From Deinococcus indicus (lineage in GTDB: Bacteria; Deinococcota; Deinococci; Deinococcales; Deinococcaceae): DNA of 64,000 bases. The stretch covers positions 248,001 through 312,000 of the forward strand of contig NZ_NHMK01000009.1 of assembly GCF_002198095.1 (NCBI RefSeq). Reading direction: 5' to 3'. This document shows, piece by piece, positions 56,934-64,000 of this stretch. Position 1 is the first letter of the stretch, and each line of letters opens with the position of its first letter. The notes under the pieces are model-generated. The model made no database searches. It was not told the DNA's origin and worked only from the letters and a program-made list of their open reading frames with translations. A program made the translations under genes and the position numbers.

Positions 56934-57648
56934 GGGCGACCTCCGCGCGGGGCTGCGCCGCGCCCAGTTCGTTCATCAGTTCGCGTTCCTCACGGGCTTC
57001 CTCGCGGGCGGCCATGACGCCCCGCACGCGCAGCAGCAGCGCGTACAGCAGCGTGAACGCCCCCAGCGAGATGAACAGCGTCGGCAGGTACACCGGCGCG
57101 GCGTCCCAGCGAATGCCGTCCAGCAGCTTCAGCGTCTGCGTCTGGTGCACGCCGCGCCACCACTCGACCGCCATGTAGTTCACGGGCACGTACAGCGTCC
57201 CCACGATCCCCACCACCGCCGACACCCGCGCGCGGCGGTCCGGATCGTCGATCAGCGAACGGATCAGCAGGTAGCCGCCGTACACCACGATGCTCAGGGC
57301 CGTGGTCGTCAGGCGGGCGTCCCACACCCAGTACGTGCCCCAGGTCGGTTTGGCCCACAGCATCCCGCCCACGATGGTCACCACCGTGAACAGCAGCCCG
57401 ATCTCGGCGCTGGCCATCGCCAGCCGGTCCCAGCGGCGCTGACGCCGGATCAGGTACAGCAGCCCGAACAGGCCCGTGCCACCGTACGCGAGGTAACTCA
57501 GCCACGCGCTGGGCACGTGCACGAACATCAGGCGCACCAGCGACCCCTGATTGATGTCCAGCGGCGCACTCAGGCCCAGTCCGACCGCGATCAGCAGCGT
57601 GACCAGGGTCGCGCCGCCCAGCAGTGTTGTCGTGAGGTCTCTCTTCAT
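56926..57648 (-). CDS. ccmC: Haem exporter/haem-handling protein CcmC
   Basis: A 240-residue six-helix membrane protein that loads haem onto CcmE. It has the WWD motif WGTYWVWDARLTT (about 102-114) with flanking histidines (FVHVPSAW and HQTQTLK). The start at 57648 has GAGGAGCGAC directly before it, better than the in-frame ATG at 57660. A CAGAAT box 10 nt before the start may be the promoter of the ccmC-to-GNAT operon. Confidence 0.94.
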   Translation of the reverse strand: MKRDLTTTLLGGATLVTLLIAVGLGLSAPLDINQGSLVRLMFVHVPSAWLSYLAYGGTGLFGLLYLIRRQRRWDRLAMASAEIGLLFTVVTIVGGMLWAKPTWGTYWVWDARLTTTALSIVVYGGYLLIRSLIDDPDRRARVSAVVGIVGTLYVPVNYMAVEWWRGVHQTQTLKLLDGIRWDAAPVYLPTLFISLGAFTLLYALLLRVRGVMAAREEAREERELMNELGAAQPRAEVARG

Positions 57649-57787
57649 GTCGCTCCTCATTCTGAACCCCGGACGTGAGTCAGGACCGTGACGGTCGCCG
57701 CGCCGGGCAGTCCATACCGAATGCCCGCAGCATCCCGCCCAGACGCCAGGCCGGGCAAGTGCGAGTGTCCCCGCCCACCACGGGCGC

Positions 57788-57827
57788 GGCGCGGCCGGAA
57801 CCCCCGCACAGGGGCTCCGGCCGCGCC
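57788..57827 (-). terminator. Terminator after the S8 protease gene
   Basis: A perfect 12-bp stem (GGCGCGGCCGGA and complement) lies 16 nt beyond the protease stop and separates its transcription from ccmC. Confidence 0.8.
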
Positions 57828-57842
57828 GCCGGGCACGCGCCG

Positions 57843-59651
57843 TTACTGCTTGACGATCCGGTCCACGGCCGCCTTGCCAGTGTACGTGGTCGGGGCGTTC
57901 AGGTACCCCTTGAGCACCACCCGCCAGTTCCCCGCGACGGGCCTGGGAATGCTGACCGCCTCACCCGTGCTGGCCCCCTGGGCGCTGGAGCCCACCAGCT
58001 GCCCGGCCGGGTTGTAGACCTCCAGGTCCAGGTCGAAGGCGGGGTTGCCCCACTCGGTCGAGACGCGCAGCACGCTGGCGCCCGAGGGCACGTTCAGGGT
58101 GTAACTGTCCTGGGCGTTCTGCACGCAGTTCACGGTGGGCGCACACACGGCGGTCTGCACCGTGCCGGTCCAGCCGGGCAGCGCCGTCGTCTGCACCGTG
58201 AAGCGGTTGGGATTCAGTTTGGCCGCCTCGCGCACCGCCGCGTCGGCGTTCACGTAGCCGTACCCGACCTCCCACTCCTCGCGCTGCTTCACGACCACCT
58301 GGGCGGGATCGAAGCCGTTCGTGGCGGTCGCCACGTAGTACATGTTGCGGCTGGTCTTGCTGAAGATCTTCATGACCCCGTCCAGGTTCAGTTTGGGGTT
58401 GGCTTCCAGCATCAGCGCCACCACGCCGCTGATGTGGGGGGTCGCCATGCTGGTCCCGCTGATGCTGGAGTACCGGGGGTTGTCGGCGTCGGGCACCGTG
58501 GTCGCGGCCAGACCGGTCAGGGCGCGGGCGGCGCTGATCTTCACGCCGGGCGCGGTGATGTCGGGATGCACCAGCGTGTCGCCGGGCCGGCCACGCGAGC
58601 TGAAGTCCGCCAGGTAGCCCTTCTTGTCGCCGGCGGCCACGCTGATCACGCAGGGGCTGGCCGAGTAGGGGTTCAGGGTGTTGGCGTCCGGACCCTCGTT
58701 CCCGGCGGCGAACACGACGACCATCCCGGCCTCGTAGGCGCGTTTGGAGGCGATGCTGATCGGGTTGTACGGCGCGAACTCGCCGCTGCTGCCCCAGGAG
58801 TTGCTGATCACGCGGACGTTGTAGGTCTCGCGGATCTCAGGTTTCATCAGGTAGTCGAAGCCCTGCAGCGCGTACAGGATGCTCAGGCCGTCGCCGGCGC
58901 CCACGCCCACCAGGGTCGCGCCGGGCGCCACGCCGCGCCGCATCCGGCTGCCGGCCGAGGCCTCGCCGCTGCCGCCGATGGTGCTCGCCACGTGCGTGCC
59001 GTGCCCGCTGCTGGTATCGGTGTTCGGCAGGTCCACGAACAGGTACCCGCCGGCCGGCGTGTCGGTGATCGGCCCCACCAGCTTGACGTTCTTGGCAGTG
59101 TGCGCCAGGTCCGGGTGGGTGGCGTCCACGCCCGAGTCGATGATGCCCACGCCGATGCCCTTGCCGCTCACGCCGTACGAACTCTGGGCGGTATCGGCCC
59201 CGATGAACTTCACGCTCTCGGCCAGCTTGTACTGCAGCGGCGCGTCCTGGTAGATCGACGCGAGGCCCGGCAGGTTCGCCTGGAGGGTGTCGACCACGGC
59301 GGGCGTGATCAGGGTCCGGACCGCCACGATGGGCAGGTTCTCGAAGGCGCCCAGCCCGTCGCCCAGGTCCACGTCCAGGTGCGAGTCCATCCAGGTGATG
59401 GCGCGGCCCTTGCTGGTGTCGTCCAGGAAGGTCAGCAGCAGCGTGCCCACCTGCCCGTACCGCATGGAGCCGTCGATCTGCACGCCGCTGGGTTCCTGGG
59501 CGTACAGGGCGCTGCACGCCGACAGGGTCGCCGCGCCCTGCGCCGTCAGGCCCTGCGGCGCCGCCGCCTGCAGGGAAGACTGCGGGGTGCTCTGACCGCA
59601 CGCGGCGAGAAGGACCGTCAGACCCAGACCAATCGTGGACACTTTCTTCAT
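57843..59651 (-). CDS. S8 (subtilisin-type) secreted serine protease
   Basis: This 602-residue protein has a lipoprotein-type signal (LLAACG) and a pro-region (about 25-150). The peptidase domain has Asp in GIIDSGVDATHPD, His in SGHGTHVAST, oxyanion Asn in AAGNEG and Ser in SGTSMATPH. A C-terminal beta domain (about 460-602, FDLDLEVYNPAGQLVG) resembles pre-peptidase/P-type jelly-roll domains that aid secretion or stability. AAGGAG precedes the ATG. It lies between ccmC and the SARP-like regulator; no link to cytochrome maturation is evident. Confidence 0.92.
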   Translation of the reverse strand: MKKVSTIGLGLTVLLAACGQSTPQSSLQAAAPQGLTAQGAATLSACSALYAQEPSGVQIDGSMRYGQVGTLLLTFLDDTSKGRAITWMDSHLDVDLGDGLGAFENLPIVAVRTLITPAVVDTLQANLPGLASIYQDAPLQYKLAESVKFIGADTAQSSYGVSGKGIGVGIIDSGVDATHPDLAHTAKNVKLVGPITDTPAGGYLFVDLPNTDTSSGHGTHVASTIGGSGEASAGSRMRRGVAPGATLVGVGAGDGLSILYALQGFDYLMKPEIRETYNVRVISNSWGSSGEFAPYNPISIASKRAYEAGMVVVFAAGNEGPDANTLNPYSASPCVISVAAGDKKGYLADFSSRGRPGDTLVHPDITAPGVKISAARALTGLAATTVPDADNPRYSSISGTSMATPHISGVVALMLEANPKLNLDGVMKIFSKTSRNMYYVATATNGFDPAQVVVKQREEWEVGYGYVNADAAVREAAKLNPNRFTVQTTALPGWTGTVQTAVCAPTVNCVQNAQDSYTLNVPSGASVLRVSTEWGNPAFDLDLEVYNPAGQLVGSSAQGASTGEAVSIPRPVAGNWRVVLKGYLNAPTTYTGKAAVDRIVKQ

Positions 59652-59801
59652 CTTGAGCTCCTTGGTGTTACGTGGGGTGGAACCGGTGAGGCGTGCCGTC
59701 ATTCAAGCAGGCGAACCTCAAAAAAATCGCAAACACCCCCGTCCGGGCAGTCCCCGTTCCGGCACGGCCGTCCGGGGGAAGTCGCCCTGAGACCCGCGCC
59801 C

Positions 59802-59807
59802 TATACT
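59802..59807 (+). promoter_or_regulatory. -10 box of the SARP-like regulator gene
   Basis: TATACT, the closest match to the consensus in the window, ends 6 nt before the ATG at 59814. Confidence 0.65.
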
Positions 59808-59813
59808 TCAGGG

Positions 59814-62267
59814 ATGGCTCCACTGCCCCAGCGGCTCCTTTCCAGACTGGACCGGGCCAGCGGCGTGGTGGCCCCGGTGGACGTCGGGGCGAACCAGCCG
59901 GCCCTGCGCGCCTGGGCCGCAGGGCGCGGCTGGAGCGTGCAGCGCACCCCGCCCGCACCCGGCCAGCGCGACTGGCTGTGGTGCCCGGACCGGCGCGGCG
60001 ACCTGGCGCAGCTGCCCGCCGATCAGGCCGGCGCCCTGATCCTGTGCGGCGCCGACCTGCTGCTCGACGCGACCGACTGGAGCGCCGCGCTGCCGCAACT
60101 GAGCGCCGGACAGCACGAAGCGACCCTGGCGTACAGCGGCGGCTGGCCGGCCGCGCTGCCCCTCGCCGAACAGCGGCCCGACGACCCGGCCCCCCACCTG
60201 CACCCGCTGGCGACCGCGCAGCTCTCGCCGCTGCTGCCGCCCGAACCGCTGCTCGCCAGCGCCGCCCGGCTGGCCGTCGCCACCCTGATCACCCCCCTGA
60301 CCGCCGACCGGCTGGACGTCCCGCGCGCCGACCTGGACGCCCTGCACGGCAGCGGCTGGCTGTGGCCGGACCCTCACGGCTGGAGCTTCCCGCCGCCGCT
60401 GCGCCGCTTCCTCGCCCCGCACCCGGACCCGCACGCCGCCCGGCTGGCCGCCCAGGCCCTGGCCGACACCCACCCGGACGCCGCGCTCGACACGCTGGCC
60501 CACGCGGGCCTGTGGGAAGACCACCTGACCCTGCTGGCCCGCGTCGCCCGCGCCGGCCAGGGCGAGGCCAGCCTGCGCGCCGCGCTGCGCCGCCTGCCGG
60601 AACCCTGGCGCGGCGCCCCGCCGGCCCTGTACCTCGCCGGACTGCTGGCCCGCGCCGCCCACGACCCCCCGCACGCCGAGACGCTGTACACCCGCGCCCT
60701 CGCCGGCCCGCTGGACGCCCCGCTGCGCGCGACCGTCCACAACGCCCGGGGCGTGGTGCGCGCCCTGCAGGGCGACCCCGACGCCGCGCTGCGCGACTTC
60801 GGCCGCGCCGCGCAGGGCCACGGCGTCACGGCCGGCGAGGCCGGGTACAACCGCGCCACGCTGCTCGTGCAGCTCGGCCGGCACGCCGAGGCGGAACGCA
60901 GCCTGCAGGGCGCCGTCGCCGCCTTCCGCGAGGCCGGCGACCTGCCCCGCGAGGCGCAGAGCCTCGAAACCCTCGGCGCGCTGCACTTCGGGCGCGGCCT
61001 GCTGCGCGAGGCCCTCAGTCCCTACCGCCGCGCGTTGGCGCTGTTCCAGCCGGACCACCCGCACGACGCCGCCCTGACCCACCTGAACCTCGCCGAATGC
61101 CACGTGTACCTGGGAGAACTCCCGCAGGTCGCCCACCACCTCGACGGGGCCGTCCGCCTGCACGAACAGCACCCGTCCGCCCAGACCTTCGGCTGGCTGC
61201 GCCGCGTGCAGGCCGTCATGGCCCTCCAGGCCGGCGACCCCGCGCAGGCCCTGGCGCTGCTCGGACACATCCAGCACGACGACCGCAGCCTGCAGGCCGA
61301 GGCGGCGCTGCTGCGCGCCCGCGCCCACCGTGAACTCGGCCAGCCGGACGCCGCGCAGACCGCGCTGTGCGGCGCCCACCCGCTGGGCCTGCGCGCCGAA
61401 CTCGAAGGCGCCCTCCTGAGCGGCGACCTGGACCCCGTCATCGCCGCCGCCCGCCGCGAGGAGGCGCGGCTGGAACTCGTGACCGCCCTCCTCAGCCGCG
61501 CCCGGCCCGACGACCTGACCGAGGCGCTCGACCTGATCCGCACGCACGGATACCTGTCGCTGCTCGGCAGTCGCGCCGCCGCGCCCCTCGCCAGCCTCGC
61601 GCAGGACCCCGTCACCCGCGCCCTGTTCCCGCTGCGCATCCAGACGCTCGGCCCGCTGCGGTTCACGCACGCCGGCCGGCAGGTCCAGCTCGGCGACTTC
61701 CCGACCCGCAAGAGCGCCGCGCTGCTGGTCGCCCTGGCCCTCAGCGACCACCCGCAGTCCCGCGAGACCCTCGCCGACCGCTTCTGGCCCGGCGCCAAGA
61801 ACCCGCTGGCCAGCCTGCAGACGGCCGTGTACCACCTGCGCGCCACCTTCGGCGTGCCGGTCGTCGGGACCGAACGCGGCCTGCTGCACCTGCTGTTCCC
61901 GGTCGTCAGCGACCTCGCCGACCTGCGCCGCGCCCTGCGAAGCCAGGACCTGCCGGGACTGGCCGACCTGCTGCGCCCCCTGACCGCCCCGCTGAGCGTC
62001 CTGCCGGACCTCCCGGCGGAACTCGGCGAGGAACGCGCCCAGGCCGAGCGGCTGCTGCACGACGCGCTGCGCGTCCACGCCAGCGCCCAGCCGGACAGCG
62101 ACGTCCGCCGCCGCGACGCCCTGCGCATCCTGATCGCCGCCGACCCGCTCGACACCGACAGCCGCGAGGACCTGATCCGCTGGCACGAACTGCACGGCGA
62201 ACACGACCTCGCCGAGAGCGAACGCGCCCACCTGCGCGAAACGCGCGCCGCGCTCGGCCTGGACTGA
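59814..62267 (+). CDS. Large TPR/SARP-like transcriptional regulator with C-terminal DNA-binding domain
   Basis: An 817-residue protein. The N-terminal 250 residues have no recognised domain (a degenerate ATPase-like region is possible, but no Walker A is visible). TPR repeats run from about 260 to 540 (LHFGRGLLREALSPYRRALALF; LTHLNLAECHVYLGELPQVAHHL). A winged-helix domain of the SARP/OmpR-like type lies at about 605-690 (IQTLGPLRFTHAGRQVQLGDFPTRKSAALLVAL...SLQTAVYHLRATFG). The end (about 700-817) fits a bacterial transcriptional activation domain. In typical SARPs these two domains are N-terminal. Its TGA is shared with a mini family B repeat. Confidence 0.8.
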   Translation: MAPLPQRLLSRLDRASGVVAPVDVGANQPALRAWAAGRGWSVQRTPPAPGQRDWLWCPDRRGDLAQLPADQAGALILCGADLLLDATDWSAALPQLSAGQHEATLAYSGGWPAALPLAEQRPDDPAPHLHPLATAQLSPLLPPEPLLASAARLAVATLITPLTADRLDVPRADLDALHGSGWLWPDPHGWSFPPPLRRFLAPHPDPHAARLAAQALADTHPDAALDTLAHAGLWEDHLTLLARVARAGQGEASLRAALRRLPEPWRGAPPALYLAGLLARAAHDPPHAETLYTRALAGPLDAPLRATVHNARGVVRALQGDPDAALRDFGRAAQGHGVTAGEAGYNRATLLVQLGRHAEAERSLQGAVAAFREAGDLPREAQSLETLGALHFGRGLLREALSPYRRALALFQPDHPHDAALTHLNLAECHVYLGELPQVAHHLDGAVRLHEQHPSAQTFGWLRRVQAVMALQAGDPAQALALLGHIQHDDRSLQAEAALLRARAHRELGQPDAAQTALCGAHPLGLRAELEGALLSGDLDPVIAAARREEARLELVTALLSRARPDDLTEALDLIRTHGYLSLLGSRAAAPLASLAQDPVTRALFPLRIQTLGPLRFTHAGRQVQLGDFPTRKSAALLVALALSDHPQSRETLADRFWPGAKNPLASLQTAVYHLRATFGVPVVGTERGLLHLLFPVVSDLADLRRALRSQDLPGLADLLRPLTAPLSVLPDLPAELGEERAQAERLLHDALRVHASAQPDSDVRRRDALRILIAADPLDTDSREDLIRWHELHGEHDLAESERAHLRETRAALGLD

Positions 62268-62319
62268 CACGGACGCCGACGGAAGGGGCGGTAAAGCCGT
62301 TCAATCGACGTCCGTGTCA
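62265..62319. repeat. Mini family B element (55 bp)
   Basis: TGACACGGACGCCGA and TCGACGTCCGTGTCA form 15-bp terminal inverted repeats (14 of 15 matching) around about 25 bp of core. The first TGA is the regulator's stop codon. It looks like a B copy deleted down to its ends. Confidence 0.75.
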
Positions 62320-62493
62320 TCCATGGTGCGGACAGGTTCATGACTGCCGGGCAGACCAGCGATGAACACGCTGTGTTTGCCCCTCCCCTTTGAGGGGGGA
62401 GGCTGGGAGGGGGTGAGCAGGCATGGCGTGACAGAAGACGTGTTCCATGCCTGTTCCCTCCGGCGCTTGAACAGTGTCCGCAGCATTGCTGAT
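62319..62493 (-). repeat. Family A repeat, copy 4 (inverted)
   Basis: It has left end ATCCATGGTGCGGACA and right end TGTCCGCAGCATTGCTGAT. It contains the CCCCTTTGAGGGGGG hairpin and the reverse complement of the GTCTTCTGTCACG phrase. Confidence 0.85.
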
Positions 62494-62586
62494 CCGGATT
62501 TCCGACTCCACGTCCGGAGGGGTTTTACGAGTCGCTCCGCTCGGACCCAGCGGGCTGTGCAGCCCATTCAATCGGCGTCCGTCTCA
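62489..62586 (-). repeat. Family B repeat, internally deleted copy
   Basis: It keeps the outer end (GATCCGGATTTCCG), the CCACGTCCGG core and the full hairpin end, but lacks about 40 bp including the CGAAACAAACG segment. Its last triplet is the TGA stop of ccmB. Confidence 0.8.
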
Positions 62587-63339
62587 GCTCTCGGCGGCGA
62601 AGGGAAACAGCAGGGTCGCCAGGATCACGGTGCCCAGGTCGAACGCCGCCAGGAAGGTCAGCCAGGTGCCGACTTCGGCGCTCCAGCCGTCCGTGAGCAG
62701 CAGGGCGGTGGCCTTCACGGTGGCGATCACGGCCGGCACCAGGATCGGGAAGGCCAGGGCGGGCAGCAGCGCCTCGCGGGCGCGCAGGCTGACGGTCACG
62801 CTGCCGTAGAAGGTCGTGCCGGCCGCGAATCCCAGGATGCCCAGCACGGTCGTCAGGGCCAGCGCCGCCCAGGGAACGGCGCGTCCGGCGGCCGTGGCGG
62901 CCTCGGCCGCGCCGAACAGGATCAGGCCGGCCGGGACCGTGAACGCCGCGACCAGCAGCAGGGGTGGCAGGACGCCCAGCAGTTTGCCCAGGTACAGCGC
63001 GCCGTGCGGGCCGGGGTACAGCAGCAGCTGCTCCAGCGCCCCGGCCTCCTGCTCCTGCGCGAAGGCCCGTTGCGCGCCCACGGCGGCCGCCAGGGCCAGC
63101 GCCGTCCAGATGGCCCCGGCCGCCAGCGCCGCTCCCTGGTCGGGTGTGCGCACCGAGCCGCTCAGGGCCAGCCCCAGGACCATCAGGACCAGACCCGCGA
63201 AGAAGGCCGTGGCGAGCAGCGTGTCGCGGGTGCGGCCGGCCACGCGCAGGTCCTTGCCGGCCACCGCGCGGATCACGGCCCACGCGCCGCTGCGGCCGTC
63301 GGGGTTCCGGGGCCCGGTGGGCCGGGGCTGCGCGGTCAC
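62584..63339 (-). CDS. ccmB: Haem exporter permease CcmB
   Basis: A 251-residue six-helix permease of the CcmAB ABC transporter needed for holo-CcmE release. Typical segments are AFAQEQEAGALEQLLLYPGPHGALYLGKLL and VLGILGFAAGTTFYGSVTVSLRAREALLPALAFPILVPAVIA. It starts at a GTG overlapping the ccmA stop (GTGA). It is separated from ccmC by the protease, regulator and repeat island, about 4.9 kb. Confidence 0.93.
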   Translation of the reverse strand: MTAQPRPTGPRNPDGRSGAWAVIRAVAGKDLRVAGRTRDTLLATAFFAGLVLMVLGLALSGSVRTPDQGAALAAGAIWTALALAAAVGAQRAFAQEQEAGALEQLLLYPGPHGALYLGKLLGVLPPLLLVAAFTVPAGLILFGAAEAATAAGRAVPWAALALTTVLGILGFAAGTTFYGSVTVSLRAREALLPALAFPILVPAVIATVKATALLLTDGWSAEVGTWLTFLAAFDLGTVILATLLFPFAAES

Positions 63340-64000
63340 GCGGACTCCGCGGGGGTCGGCGTGAGCTGCCCGGCGTGCAGCCGCAGGGCGCGCGGCGCCA
63401 CCTGACGGGCCAGGGCCGGTTCGTGCGCCGCGACGACCAGCGTGCCGCCCCCGGCGCGCAGTTCGCCCAGCAGGTTCAGGACGAGTTGCCGGCCCGCGTC
63501 GTCCAGGTTCGCGAACGGCTCGTCGACCAGCGTGACCGGCCGCGCCAGCAGGTGCGCGCGGGTCAGGGCCAGCCGCTTGCGCATCCCGGCCGACAGGAAG
63601 CGCGCGCGGCGGGTCGCGGCCCCGTGCAGATCCACGCGCCGCAGCGCCGCGCCCACGTCGCCCGGCTGGCCGTGCATGGTCAGGGCGAACTGCAGGTTCT
63701 CCTCGCAGGTCAGGTCCGGGTACAGCCCCCCGTCCACCGGCATCAGGTGGACATGGTCGCGCACCGAGCGGCTGTCGCGCAGGTCGAAGCCCAGCACCCG
63801 CCCCTCGCCGCGGGTGGGTCGCAGGCCCGAGGCGAGCAGGCGCAGCAGCGTGGTTTTCCCCGCGCCGTTCTCGCCGAGCAGCGTCACGCCCTCGCCGGCC
63901 GGTACGTCCAGCGTCACGCCGCGCAGGATGACCTCGCGGCCCAGGCGCAGCCACACGCCGCGCAGTTGCAGCGCGAACAGGTCGGGGGCCGCGTGCGGCG
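63336..64000 (-). CDS. ccmA: Haem exporter ATPase CcmA (5' end outside window)
   Basis: At least 221 residues of an ABC ATPase with Walker A GENGAGKTT, signature LSAGMRKRLALTRAHL, Walker B VTLVDEPFANLD and switch His in VAAHEP. It supplies ATP hydrolysis for CcmAB. The frame stays open through the window edge as ...DLFALQLRGVWLRLG, which reads like the normal N-terminal strand of such ATPases, so a GTG at 63956 is probably not the start and the gene continues outside. Confidence 0.9.
   Translation of the reverse strand, partial: PHAAPDLFALQLRGVWLRLGREVILRGVTLDVPAGEGVTLLGENGAGKTTLLRLLASGLRPTRGEGRVLGFDLRDSRSVRDHVHLMPVDGGLYPDLTCEENLQFALTMHGQPGDVGAALRRVDLHGAATRRARFLSAGMRKRLALTRAHLLARPVTLVDEPFANLDDAGRQLVLNLLGELRAGGGTLVVAAHEPALARQVAPRALRLHAGQLTPTPAESA

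Noticed and set aside
63336..63956. Complete ccmA starting at the GTG at 63956
   Set aside because: The frame remains open to the window edge and the extra residues match the usual N-terminal strand of ABC ATPases.

Overview
This window looks like chromosomal DNA from a Deinococcus species or a very close relative. The evidence is the very high GC, a diderm-type BamA-like outer-membrane protein, a DivIVA-type cell-division protein, a System I cytochrome c maturation (ccm) set, PRC-barrel and DUF937 proteins, and many genes that start 5-9 nt after a TANNNT box (often TAGGCT), as expected for the leaderless mRNAs known in Deinococcus. There is no rRNA, tRNA, CRISPR array, prophage or transposase gene. 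About 57 protein genes are supported, plus several small upstream ORFs.

Layout. 0.1-6 kb: DUF1517 membrane protein, HNH-type protein, di-haem cytochrome c, PAP2 phosphatase, an orphan double-ABC ATPase, and an EamA exporter. 6-13 kb: CMD-family protein, alpha-glucan phosphorylase, two small unknowns, and a coupled P-loop ATPase/enolase-superfamily pair. 13-23 kb: repeat-rich PRC-barrel protein, cysteine synthase, DUF937 protein, a two-permease ABC-2 exporter operon, two small membrane proteins, and a BCCT transporter. 23-33 kb: alkyl-purine glycosylase, a meaB / two secreted proteins / methylmalonyl-CoA mutase cluster, rpe-comB, a large unknown membrane protein, and carboxynorspermidine decarboxylase. 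33-41 kb: DUF4384/LGFP envelope protein, DUF554 protein, a small HTH protein with a structured leader, and an overlapping yggS-divIVA-P450-phosphotransferase operon. 41-51 kb: bamA, rqcH, panD, an HD-GYP phosphodiesterase, a sugar kinase, and a vWA lipoprotein. 51-64 kb: ccmCDEFGH with a CcmI-like/cytochrome c fusion and a Rieske protein, then an S8 protease and a SARP-like regulator, then ccmAB running off the right edge.

The most distinctive feature is a pair of non-coding, transposon-like repeat families. Family B (about 140-165 bp, ends TGATACGGACTCCG) is present in 12 full, partial or mini copies. In nine of them one end is flush with the stop codon of a gene. Family A (about 160-175 bp, ends ATCAATGGTGCGGACA) has four copies, three of them directly joined to B copies. 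B carries a hairpin whose two arms mostly change together between copies. Other candidate regulatory features are a leaderless 17-codon ORF overlapping the start of rqcH, a leaderless 68-codon ORF with an internal hairpin before the HD-GYP gene, and palindromes in the BCCT, HTH and 34.4-kb promoters.

All family assignments come from reading motifs by eye. No database search was run.
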